Shown piece after piece: positions 1-7,281 of a stretch of DNA of 15,364 nt. A program made the translations under genes and the position numbers. The notes below the pieces were generated by a model that was not told the DNA's origin, made no database searches, and worked only from the letters and a program-made list of their open reading frames with translations. The first letter of the stretch is position 1, and every line of letters starts with the position of its first letter. The DNA is from Planctomycetaceae bacterium (lineage in GTDB: Bacteria; Planctomycetota; Planctomycetia; Planctomycetales; Planctomycetaceae), in contig DOCI01000285.1 of the NCBI GenBank assembly GCA_003503535.1, positions 4,865 through 20,228 of the forward strand. The letters run 5' to 3'.

Positions 1-573
1 ATTGAGGAAATCGGAAATCTCATCTGGTGAAGGGGGGAGGCCGATTAAATCGAGCGAGAGCCGACGTAAGAGTGTTTGTTTGTCGGTGGGAGGACTGAAC
101 GCGAGTTGATTCTGTTCCAGTTTCGCAGCGACGAAACGATCAATCGGATTTTTTAATTCAGTCTGAACTGAAGATGCAGGCAACTCTGGACGCTTTGGCG
201 GCACGAAAGACCAGTGTTCGGCATAAGGAGCATCTTGCTCAATCCACTTTCGGAAACTGGCAATGTCCGCGTCACTGAGCGATTTTCCACTGGAAGGTGG
301 GGGCATTTTGAGGTCAGGATTGGTTGATGTGATCCGCTCAAGAATGAGACTTTCAGCGGGCTTGTCCGGAACAATGGCTCCGTATTCTACGGCTGCACTG
401 CGTTGATCCAGCCTAAGTTCGGCTTCGCGGGTTTCTTCATCGGGGCCGTGGCAGAAGTAACATTTATCAGAAAGCAGCGGACGGATCTCACGATTGAAGT
501 CGATGTCCTCGGCTGGAATCGACGAAGTCAGCGATGTCAAAATCCCGAAAGCCAGTAGCAGGCGAAAACTCAT
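1..573 (-). CDS. PSCyt1/DUF1549-type secreted cytochrome protein, N-terminal part (runs off the left edge)
   Basis: This is the first 191 residues of a planctomycete-type protein cut by the window edge. Residues 1-21 form a signal peptide (MSFRLLLAFG..., ending SIPA). A class I heme motif C38-Y-F-C41-H42 follows, in the context CYFCHGPDE, and M90 in KMPPP is a plausible axial ligand. This is the PSCyt1 domain. From about residue 142 (NPIDRFVAAKLE, then LRRLSLDLIGLPPSP) it enters the DUF1549/PSCyt2 domain. Family members usually continue into a DUF1553/PSD1 domain and reach roughly 800-1000 residues, so most of this gene lies outside. The location should be the periplasm or cell surface. Substrate and function of the family are not established. 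The ATG at 573 is chosen because a GGGA lies 6 bases upstream; an in-frame ATG at 585 adds four residues and is an alternative. Upstream it faces a small membrane-protein gene divergently. Confidence 0.9.
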   Translation of the reverse strand, partial: MSFRLLLAFGILTSLTSSIPAEDIDFNREIRPLLSDKCYFCHGPDEETREAELRLDQRSAAVEYGAIVPDKPAESLILERITSTNPDLKMPPPSSGKSLSDADIASFRKWIEQDAPYAEHWSFVPPKRPELPASSVQTELKNPIDRFVAAKLEQNQLAFSPPTDKQTLLRRLSLDLIGLPPSPDEISDFLN

Positions 574-615
574 GTACGATCCCATGAATATTGAAAAGCG
601 GATTGAGGCTGTTTG

Positions 616-656
616 TGCATAGTAATTTACAATATGCATTGTCCTTGATCTATGCA
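616..656. promoter_or_regulatory. Nested inverted repeat in a divergent intergenic region, possible operator
   Basis: Outer arms TGCATAG (616-622) and CTATGCA (650-656) are perfect 7-base complements. Inside them sit ACAAT (629-633) and ATTGT (638-642) around ATGC. The four arms are nearly symmetrically placed, with gaps of 6 and 7 bases. The element lies between the cytochrome gene (start 573, minus) and the membrane-protein gene (start 792, plus). It could bind a dimeric regulator or form a cruciform. No protein partner is indicated, and chance is not excluded because the arms are short. The rest of 574-791 shows no gene. Confidence 0.3.
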
Positions 657-791
657 ATCCCCCCTGACGGAGAGCAAATGGCATCAGTGTTCGCTCCTGT
701 TGGTTTTGTGCACGCTAACGACTAAAGTGAGTAATATCCTAAACACTTTTGACATTCTGGCTTTACTTCCCTCAGATTGAACAACACAAAG

Positions 792-1244
792 ATGACGAAC
801 ATTGTCGCACACCATACCCCGGAGCAGGATCGTCGTAACAAAATCATCCTGACAATTTGCCTGATTATTGCAGTGACACTCAGTATTGCTGTGGTGGTGG
901 GCCGCTGGAATAATGGTGTGGATGCTCAGAATCATGCCGTGCGGGTCATGTTTTCAGTGGTGAATGATTACCTGATCGCCAATGAAGGAGCCTGGCCGAA
1001 ATCCTGGCAGGATCTGGAATCGTTTCCTTCAGAAGGGAACTGGTACGATCCTATTGATTTTGAATTGACGAAAAAGCATGTCGTGATCGATTTCGAGCCG
1101 AATCTTGCTCAGGTGGCTGAACAATCACCCCCCGAATTTCAGGCGATACGGCCAGTGAATCCTGTTTTTGATTTTGGCAAAGACCCACGACTTGTGCAGC
1201 TACTGATTACGGTCAAACGGTTTCATGGTGACAAGGCAGAATGA
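792..1244 (+). CDS. Small single-pass membrane protein, function unknown
   Basis: It encodes 150 residues from the ATG at 792; an in-frame TTG at 777 would add five. Neither start has a clear ribosome binding site. A short polar N-terminus (TPEQDRRNK) precedes one strongly hydrophobic segment at about residues 18-37 (IILTICLIIAVTLSIAVVVG), so the protein is probably anchored in the inner membrane with a soluble domain of about 110 residues. That domain has a helical start (AVRVMFSVVNDYLIANEG) followed by AWPKSWQDLESF. This arrangement of a helix and a 'WP.SW.DL' stretch after an N-terminal membrane segment recalls pseudopilin-like small proteins of planctomycetes, but there is no recognisable prepilin cleavage motif. 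No catalytic residues are seen. The gene stands alone between a divergent cytochrome gene and a convergent sulfatase gene. Confidence 0.7.
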   Translation: MTNIVAHHTPEQDRRNKIILTICLIIAVTLSIAVVVGRWNNGVDAQNHAVRVMFSVVNDYLIANEGAWPKSWQDLESFPSEGNWYDPIDFELTKKHVVIDFEPNLAQVAEQSPPEFQAIRPVNPVFDFGKDPRLVQLLITVKRFHGDKAE

Positions 1245-1305
1245 ATTTGAACCGCAGATGAACGCAGATATTTTGCATCTGCATTCATCCGCGGTTCATA
1301 AATTC
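1243..1305. repeat. Palindromic repeat with AACCGCAGATGAA arms between convergent genes
   Basis: The left arm 1250-1269 (AACCGCAGATGAACGCAGAT) and the right arm 1277-1296 pair at 18 of 20 positions around a 7-base loop. Pairing extends outward through GAATTT (1243-1248) and AAATTC (1300-1305) with a small bulge. The arm resembles the short 'accgcagatgaacgcagat' repeat found between genes in many environmental bacterial genomes. It lies immediately after the stop of the membrane-protein gene and before the end of the sulfatase gene, so as RNA it could fold into a strong hairpin and serve as a two-way transcription end. There is a T-rich stretch (TTCCTTTTTCTG) on the plus side. Confidence 0.7.
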
Positions 1306-1322
1306 CTTTTTCTGATCATTTT

Positions 1323-2654
1323 CTATTCTTTAATTTCATCAGCATTCGAAATTAATTTCGAGAGAGCTGACCAGGATGCTTCTGCATCTGCTTCCAACTC
1401 AGTGACATTCAACGGCTTTTTCTCGAACGGATCTTTTTCACAATTGAAAAATCGGCCATCGTTATAAAGTTTCCAGGTGTGGTCTTTGTAGAAGTATTTA
1501 TTTCCGCGACTCTCAGCCGAGACCCACTGGCGTGGACTGGCTGTGCCCGATGTGATTCGTTTTGCGAAACTTTGTCCATCAATATTTAGATTTTTTGGCA
1601 AGTCGGCGGAAGCGATTTCAGCGAATGTCGGTAAAAAGTCACTGAAGTCGATGAGGTCATCGCAGACTTGATCTCCCTCAATATGGCCAGTCCAGTTGGC
1701 GATCAGAGGAACGCGGGTGCCCCAGTCGGTCAAATCGCCTTTGCCGCCGGGGATCATTATTCCGTGAAATTCCGACACCACATTTTCGTAAGTAAACTTT
1801 CCGTTTTCATCGTAGGTCAGTTTTGATTTTTTCGGGGTGCCGTTGTCGGTTGTGAACAGGATGAGCGTATTTTCCCGCAGATTCATTCGATCAAGAGCAG
1901 CGATCAATTTGCCGATTTCCTCATCCATTTGATCAGCCATCTCGGCAAAATTATCGTATCTTCCCCGAGGTCCGTAGGGGACAGGTTCTTTCAAATCATC
2001 GGTCACATCATGACAAAGAGCCATCGAGTAATAGGCAAAGAAAGGGCCTTGCTGATTCTTTTCGATAAAATCGATCAGGAAGTCGACATAGAGATCGGGA
2101 CCATATTTCCCCTCAGTCCCTTCGAGGAGTTCGCCGTTCTGATAGATGAACGGATCGTGATATCGGGCACCCTCATGCCAGCCGAAGAGAGAAGACTGTT
2201 CAAAACCGAGTCGGGCAGCATGGTCTCGTTTTTTATTCATCATGCACAGTTGCCATTTGCCTGCGATGGCCGTTTTATAACCGGCTCGTTTCAGGATCTG
2301 TGCAAAAGTTTTCGATTCCAGGTTATCCGGATAGCTGCCCCAGGCTGGGTTGCCGTTGTTTCTCGGATATTTCCCGCTCAGAAGTGTCGTGCGGGAAGGG
2401 TGGCAGACGGGCATCGAATAGCAGTGTTCAAAGCGGATTCCGTCATTGGCCAGTTTGTCCAGATGAGGCGTTTGATAGGATGTGCCACCGTAGCAGCCGA
2501 GAACTTCACGACCGACATCGTCCGCCAGAATGAAGACGATATTCGGCTGCGTTGAAGAGTTTTTTTCCAGTGCCCAACTTGTCGAGCCAGCTAAAATAGC
2601 GAAAAATAGCGTTAGGAGAATTCGCAGAAGCTTGAGAGTCTGGTTTTGAGACAT
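1323..2654 (-). CDS. Type I (formylglycine) sulfatase, secreted
   Basis: This 443-residue protein hydrolyses a sulfate ester, most likely on a polysaccharide or small sulfated sugar; the substrate cannot be read from the sequence. Residues 1-28 are a signal peptide ending SWA. Metal-binding D45-D46 occur in ILADDVG. The signature C84-H-P-S-R (CHPSRTTLLSG) carries the cysteine that a formylglycine-generating enzyme must oxidise. Other expected residues are K133 (AGKW), H215 (ALCHD), D270-N271-G272 (TTDNGT) and K305 in GGKGDLTDWGTRVP. Length and order fit family S1 arylsulfatase A-like enzymes. The start at 2654 has AGGA 10 bases upstream. No maturase gene lies in the window. The gene is isolated, flanked by a palindromic repeat downstream and a REPIN-like element upstream. 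Exolytic or endolytic mode is unknown. Confidence 0.95.
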   Translation of the reverse strand: MSQNQTLKLLRILLTLFFAILAGSTSWALEKNSSTQPNIVFILADDVGREVLGCYGGTSYQTPHLDKLANDGIRFEHCYSMPVCHPSRTTLLSGKYPRNNGNPAWGSYPDNLESKTFAQILKRAGYKTAIAGKWQLCMMNKKRDHAARLGFEQSSLFGWHEGARYHDPFIYQNGELLEGTEGKYGPDLYVDFLIDFIEKNQQGPFFAYYSMALCHDVTDDLKEPVPYGPRGRYDNFAEMADQMDEEIGKLIAALDRMNLRENTLILFTTDNGTPKKSKLTYDENGKFTYENVVSEFHGIMIPGGKGDLTDWGTRVPLIANWTGHIEGDQVCDDLIDFSDFLPTFAEIASADLPKNLNIDGQSFAKRITSGTASPRQWVSAESRGNKYFYKDHTWKLYNDGRFFNCEKDPFEKKPLNVTELEADAEASWSALSKLISNADEIKE

Positions 2655-2708
2655 AATTAGCCGTTCCTGTTTTTTGTATGGTCTGCAGATGTCGCTTCTA
2701 TTTCAGTC

Positions 2709-2776
2709 GTAGGTCAGGCATTGCCCGACGACAAACAGGATGGTACCCACATTTCGTCAGGCAATGCCTGACCTAC
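2709..2776. repeat. REPIN-like element: two inverted REP units
   Basis: Two 23-base units (2709-2731 and 2754-2776) are inverted copies matching at 22 of 23 positions, separated by a 22-base spacer. Each unit is itself a hairpin: the right copy contains a perfect 7-bp stem GTCAGGC/GCCTGAC around an A/T loop, and the left copy has one mismatch (GCCCGAC). A pair of palindromic units in inverted order is the architecture of REPINs, which in other bacteria are mobilised by RAYT (Y1) transposases. It lies in the spacer upstream of both the sulfatase and nadA. No transposase is encoded in the window. Confidence 0.75.
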
Positions 2777-2883
2777 ACCTTATTGAACAATACACAGGCT
2801 GACCGCATCAGTACCATGAGAAAGCCCTCGAAATCCGTCTTCGAAATTCTGATGAACCTGTAGCGAGAAAATTCGTTTCCACT

Positions 2884-2889
2884 TATAAT
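2884..2889 (+). promoter_or_regulatory. Putative -10 box of the nadA promoter
   Basis: A perfect TATAAT lies 44 bases before the nadA start codon. It would give a transcription start near 2896 and a leader of about 40 bases. No convincing -35 hexamer stands 16-18 bases upstream, so this is a weak or sigma-variant promoter call. Confidence 0.4.
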
Positions 2890-2933
2890 TAAGTTTTACA
2901 GTACTAAACGCAATAGTCAGAAGAGAAGCCGTC

Positions 2934-3923
<990 letters not shown>

Positions 3924-3949
3924 ATTCAGACCTGTGACAGTACTTTGAT

Positions 3950-3977
3950 AAACCGCCAAGACGCTAAGACCGCCAAT
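3950..3977. repeat. Short CCGCCAAGA/CGCTAAGA direct-repeat tract
   Basis: Just after nadA, three imperfect units follow each other: CCGCCAAGA, CGCTAAGA, CCGCCAA. This resembles the 'ccgccaagacgccaag' class of short intergenic repeats known from cyanobacteria, planctomycetes and other environmental genomes. It forms no hairpin. The origin and role of this class are unknown. Confidence 0.5.
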
Positions 3978-3984
3978 TACAACA

Positions 3985-4015
3985 GTTGACTCATCGTGGT
4001 CAACAAAAATAGATA
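3985..4015 (+). promoter_or_regulatory. Possible promoter with dyad upstream of the DUF1080 gene
   Basis: A perfect dyad GTTGAC (3985-3990) / GTCAAC (3999-4004) overlaps a -35-like TTGACT (3986-3991). A weak -10 candidate TAGATA stands at 4010-4015, 18 bases on. The transcription start would be about 55 bases before the ATG at 4076. If real, the dyad could be an operator. The -10 match is poor. Confidence 0.3.
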
Positions 4016-4075
4016 TTCCGTTATCATTTCAGTATTCTGTCCATACGAGAGAATCGATCAGGAACTATTAACAAC

Positions 4076-5377
4076 ATGAAAATCAAATCGATTCCCGCAC
4101 TCGTCGTGCTTTCAATGCTGATTGTCTTAAATGGTTGTAGTAAACCAGCAGATCCTGTGAGTCCTGAGACGAAACCAGAAGGAACTTCCGCCAGTCAGGC
4201 TAAGCCAGTTCCATCTCCCGCTAAGATTCCCCAGAGCACGGACTCCACAGAGCTGACATACATTAATCATCTCTCGCAGGAGCAGATTGATGATGGAATC
4301 ATAAATCTGTTTGATAATGAAACTCTATTCGGCTGGCATAAACAGAATGATGTGAATTGGTCAGTCGTTGATGAAACCATCACAGCCGATAGCGGCCCGA
4401 TTGGACTGCTCCTAACAGACGTACCTTTCGCGGACTTTGAACTCACACTCGAATTTCGCATGACTCCCGGCTGTAATAGCGGCGTGTTTATTCGGTGTGC
4501 CGATGATCCGAAAAGCCCTGTTGAGGATTGTTACGAAATCAACCTGGCCGATGAACATCCCGAAGGTTTTCTCTCCGGAAGTGTTGTCGGGCTCTCCAAG
4601 TTCGATCCAGGAGTTAAACTGGCAGACAATGACTGGCATAAGTTGAGCATTCTTGCCAATGGCAGTTCCATCGAAATTACAATTGATGAGACACACAAGA
4701 ACCGATTCGATGAAACTCGTGAAAATGTTTTGCGAAGCGGGTTAATCGGCTTACAGAAAAATAGCGGTGAAGTCGCCTTTCGCAATATCCAGCTGAAACC
4801 CCTACAGATGGATTCTTTCTTTACTGGAGAAGACTTGGCCGGCTGGCGGGAAGTGCCCGGTTCAAAGAGTGTGATCGATGTCGTCAAGCAGGAAATCCAT
4901 GTCGTCAGTGGCCCGGGTTTTCTGGAAACCATTGAGACGTTCGATGATTTCGTCCTGCAGTTTCAGGCGAAAACAAATGCAGAGGAATTGAATAGTGGCC
5001 TGTTCTTTCGGGCGATGACAGGCACGGAAGAAAATCCTTCCAATGGTTATGAGGTCCAGATACACAACGGATTTAAAGACGAAGATCGCAATCAACCCAA
5101 CAATGCCGGAACGGGCGCCATCTTTCGTCGTGTTGAAGCTCGCAGGGTCGTTTCATCGGATTTGAAATGGTGTACGATTACACTGGTCGCATCAGGCCCG
5201 CACATTGCAACCTGGGTGGATGGTTATCCCGTTGTGAGTTGGGAAGATACCCGTGAGCCGGACGAAAATCCCCGCAAAGGCAAACGGCTCGAAGCTGGCC
5301 ATCTCAGTCTGCAGGGGCACGATCCGACGACCGACCTCTATTTCAAGAACTTCAATATTTCCAACCTGCCTGAATAA
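4076..5377 (+). CDS. Lipoprotein with two tandem DUF1080 (3-keto-disaccharide hydrolase/LamG-like) domains
   Basis: The 433-residue protein starts with a lipoprotein signal ending in the lipobox L-N-G-C21, so it should be lipid-anchored outside the cytoplasmic membrane. A Pro/Ser/Thr-rich linker spans about residues 22-60. Domain 1 (about 75-240) opens with GIINLFDNETLFGWH and contains FRMTPGCNSGVFIRC. Domain 2 (about 243-432) opens with DSFFTGEDLAGWREV and contains NSGLFFRAM, GYEVQIHNG and GHLSLQGHD. Both follow the DUF1080 pattern 'LF-G-DL-GW ... NSG-FFR ... YE-QI ... G-I-LQ', a jelly-roll fold. Single-domain members are annotated as 3-keto-disaccharide hydrolases or carbohydrate-binding proteins; activity of this one is not evident. 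AGGA lies 12 bases before the ATG. The gene converges on the M20 peptidase gene. Confidence 0.88.
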   Translation: MKIKSIPALVVLSMLIVLNGCSKPADPVSPETKPEGTSASQAKPVPSPAKIPQSTDSTELTYINHLSQEQIDDGIINLFDNETLFGWHKQNDVNWSVVDETITADSGPIGLLLTDVPFADFELTLEFRMTPGCNSGVFIRCADDPKSPVEDCYEINLADEHPEGFLSGSVVGLSKFDPGVKLADNDWHKLSILANGSSIEITIDETHKNRFDETRENVLRSGLIGLQKNSGEVAFRNIQLKPLQMDSFFTGEDLAGWREVPGSKSVIDVVKQEIHVVSGPGFLETIETFDDFVLQFQAKTNAEELNSGLFFRAMTGTEENPSNGYEVQIHNGFKDEDRNQPNNAGTGAIFRRVEARRVVSSDLKWCTITLVASGPHIATWVDGYPVVSWEDTREPDENPRKGKRLEAGHLSLQGHDPTTDLYFKNFNISNLPE

Positions 5378-5386
5378 ATTGGGAGT

Positions 5387-5409
5387 TATCAGCGGTACTC
5401 GCCGTGATA
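5387..5409. terminator. Stem-loop between convergent genes
   Basis: TATCA-G-CGG (5387-5395) pairs with CCG-TGATA (5402-5409), with one bulged base and a 6-base loop. It occupies the 32-base gap between the ends of the DUF1080 gene and the M20 peptidase gene. There is no long T-run on either side, so it is at best a weak bidirectional terminator. Confidence 0.35.
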
Positions 5410-6585
5410 TTAACTTTCAATTTCTGTGGCCAGCCGCCAGGCAATGTTACAGGTGTGTTCGAAACTTGGAATGTGTAGCCGTTCGTTGACGGTGTGTATT
5501 GCTTCCTGACCGCAACCAAGAGTGACGGTTGGAAAGCCGTGGGAAGCCATCCAGTTGGCATCCAGCCCGCCGTTGGAAATTCGCGTGGAGACTTCCAATC
5601 CTTCAGCAGTGACTGCATTCATGGCGGATTGAACAACAGGAGAAGATTCGTCCAACGCGAACGCATCGTATTTATTTCGAGATCCAAACTCGATCGAACC
5701 ATGTTCGCCACTTACATTGGAAATTGAATTCGCTGCATCAACGAACGCCTGCTGAATTGTATTGACAATTTCAACGCGAAATTCCGGGGCGTGACTTCGG
5801 GCTTCGGCTCGGAGTTCTAGATAATCTGTTACCACATTGGTCGCTGCTCCCCCCTGAATATAGCCAACATTGCTGGTGCCGTTGCCGTTAGATTTTTCAA
5901 TCAGACCGAGCCATCCACCTTCCTGCAGTTGAGAAATCGCTCGGCTGGCGATCACAATCGCAGAGATCCCATTTTCTGGATGGGCACCGGCGTGGCTGGC
6001 AATGCCATGGACCCGGATATCCATATGAGTATCGCCTGTTGCTCCCCGTATTACGGATTTTGGATCTCCTCCATCAAAATTGAAGCAGAGTTCTGGGCGT
6101 TTCAATTCCTCGGGATCGACATAACGAGCACCAACCAGCCCAATTTCTTCTTGAATGGCCCAGAAAAAAGTGAGTGGGGGATGGGCGGGTTGTTCTTTCA
6201 GAATTCGCAAAAGTGTTGCCAGAACGACTGCGGCTCCAGAGCGATCATCGCCACCGAGAGCTGTTTGATTTGATTTCGAAATAATGTAATCGCCATCGAT
6301 TTCAGGAATCGCACCAACGCATAGCGGTACAGTATCGACGTGAGCCATAAAGAGACGTCGGGGGGCTTTCACTGTCCCTGGTAAAGTGACAATCAGATTC
6401 CCGACTTCCCCAAATCCGGCTCGGACGTGGGCGTTGTCATAACAAATCTGCTCAGCGGATATTCCTGCGTTCTTAATCAGAGATTCAATTTCTGTCATCA
6501 CTGCTCGTTCCTGGCCACTCATTCCGGAAATCTTCAGCAGTGCCATTAAGAGGTCGACATGGGAACTTACGGAGGCATCTCTCAT
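5410..6585 (-). CDS. M20 family metallopeptidase, peptidase T-like
   Basis: This 391-residue cytoplasmic protein (no signal peptide) belongs to the M20 zinc peptidases and is closest in pattern to peptidase T/PepT-like tripeptide aminopeptidases. The two-zinc site can be read in order: H82 with D84 in AHVDTVP, D113 in GGDDRSG, the E146-E147 pair in IQEEIGLVGA, D171 in NFDGG, and H364 in EAIHTVNE. The central dimerisation lid lies at about residues 183-290 (GIASHAGAHPENG). GGLDANW near 339-345 matches the peptidase T-like group. The start is supported by AGGA 7 bases upstream (6593-6596). The likely role is release of amino acids from small peptides. An amidohydrolase acting on acylated amino acids cannot be excluded. 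It converges with the DUF1080 gene, and no operon partner is visible. Confidence 0.9.
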   Translation of the reverse strand: MRDASVSSHVDLLMALLKISGMSGQERAVMTEIESLIKNAGISAEQICYDNAHVRAGFGEVGNLIVTLPGTVKAPRRLFMAHVDTVPLCVGAIPEIDGDYIISKSNQTALGGDDRSGAAVVLATLLRILKEQPAHPPLTFFWAIQEEIGLVGARYVDPEELKRPELCFNFDGGDPKSVIRGATGDTHMDIRVHGIASHAGAHPENGISAIVIASRAISQLQEGGWLGLIEKSNGNGTSNVGYIQGGAATNVVTDYLELRAEARSHAPEFRVEIVNTIQQAFVDAANSISNVSGEHGSIEFGSRNKYDAFALDESSPVVQSAMNAVTAEGLEVSTRISNGGLDANWMASHGFPTVTLGCGQEAIHTVNERLHIPSFEHTCNIAWRLATEIES

Positions 6586-6660
6586 TTTCGATTCCTATAT
6601 AATCAGCTAATGGGTCTGAAACCCTCGCATTCAGGCGACACCATCAGGTTCTTTGTTTCC

Positions 6661-6681
6661 CTCTGGAAAATATCTCCAGAG
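6661..6681. other. Perfect 7-bp hairpin upstream of the M20 peptidase gene
   Basis: CTCTGGA (6661-6667) and TCCAGAG (6675-6681) enclose a 7-base loop. A smaller dyad GGGT/ACCC stands at 6612-6624. They lie in 6586-6757, the leader side of the peptidase gene, which otherwise shows no gene. These could be leader RNA structures; no known riboswitch is recognised. Confidence 0.3.
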
Positions 6682-6757
6682 CATGCGGGCTTGAGGACTT
6701 CAGTCTGAACCGACGACTCAAACCTTTCGTTAGCAGCCGATTGTAATTCAATTCCAT

Positions 6758-6792
6758 AAAAAAAGCTCTCCTATGGTATCCCATAAAAGAGC
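6758..6792 (-). terminator. Intrinsic terminator of the coiled-coil/winged-helix gene
   Basis: Read on the minus strand, a 12-bp arm pair (6781-6792 with 6765-6776, 10 of 12 paired, loop of 4 bases) is followed at once by seven T (6758-6764). It lies 28 bases after the stop codon of the gene at 6820-7203. This is the clearest rho-independent terminator in the window. Confidence 0.75.
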
Positions 6793-6819
6793 AGATGTCA
6801 TCAAAGTATTCACTGGCTA

Positions 6820-7203
6820 TTAGGCTAGTATGTACTTACCCGATTTTTCGTCACGAGTGATTTGTTCAGACTTATAGACATTCTGGTAAACAACATTTTT
6901 GAAGTTCGCACTACTGGATTGATAACCGGTTGCTTCGACGGCATCGGTCAGTTCGCTGAGGCCGAGTCCTTTTTTATTCTTTTTCAGGACTTCCAAAATG
7001 ACTTCTTCAAGCGAATTTTCATTGCGAAAGCGGACACCGCCGCCTGAATCTCCACCAGACAAGCTGGCAATTTCCTGTTCTACCTTTTCAAGTTTTTCAA
7101 GAAGCTGTTCTCTGCGTTTGTGTAGTGAGTTTACTTTTCCCTGTTGTGCTTTTAATAGCCGTTGAATTTCTGCAACACTCATGTCTGTCTGGATGTCTAC
7201 CAT
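6820..7203 (-). CDS. Small coiled-coil plus winged-helix DNA-binding-type protein
   Basis: It encodes 127 residues in two parts. Residues about 8-48 form a charged heptad-like helix (VAEIQRLLKAQQGKVNSL, then REQLLEKLEKVEQEIASL), a probable coiled coil. A glycine-rich hinge (GGDSGGG, about 50-56) leads to residues 62-127, which look like a winged helix: SLEEVILEVLKKNKKGLGLSE, then TGYQSSSANFKNVVYQ, then a beta hairpin DEKSGKYIL. Small proteins with the 'GY-S-S-NFKNV-YQ' pattern recur in planctomycetes. The layout of an oligomerising coil, a hinge and a DNA-binding end parallels H-NS-like proteins, but DNA binding here is inferred. A good ribosome site (AGGAG, 7213-7217) is 9 bases before the ATG. 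The gene has its own promoter candidate and terminator, so it is a single-gene unit. Confidence 0.8.
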   Translation of the reverse strand: MVDIQTDMSVAEIQRLLKAQQGKVNSLHKRREQLLEKLEKVEQEIASLSGGDSGGGVRFRNENSLEEVILEVLKKNKKGLGLSELTDAVEATGYQSSSANFKNVVYQNVYKSEQITRDEKSGKYILA

Positions 7204-7275
7204 TGATTTTCTCTCCTGATTCTTTCTTAATATTACAAATGACCGATAGTTGGTTACATGACCAAAGTGGTTGTG

Positions 7276-7281
7276 ATTATA
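7276..7281 (-). promoter_or_regulatory. Putative -10 box of the coiled-coil/winged-helix gene
   Basis: TATAAT read on the minus strand, 72 bases before the ATG at 7203. The direct repeats CATCGAT at 7287-7293 and 7301-7307 overlap the expected -35 zone, where a regulator could bind. No good -35 hexamer is present. Confidence 0.35.

Noticed and set aside
684..935. Minus-strand frame of 83 codons at the start of the membrane-protein gene
   Set aside because: It overlaps the membrane-protein gene antisense, is rich in Cys and His with no pattern, and has no ribosome site.
1225..1467. Plus-strand frame crossing the palindromic repeat
   Set aside because: It is formed by the repeat and by antisense reading of the sulfatase C-terminus; no independent coding signal.
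1929..2555. Long plus-strand frame opposite the sulfatase
   Set aside because: It lies wholly inside the sulfatase gene on the other strand, has no recognisable domain, and its residues are those expected from antisense reading of a conserved gene.
2709..2776. CRISPR array
   Set aside because: Only two units in inverted order with one spacer, no further repeats and no cas genes; REPIN-like is the better reading.
2678..2863. Plus-strand frame of 61 codons over the REPIN-like element
   Set aside because: Most of it is the REP units; there is no ribosome site and no similarity that I recognise.
5929..6273. Plus-strand frame opposite the M20 peptidase
   Set aside because: It is antisense to conserved zinc-site regions and has no family resemblance.
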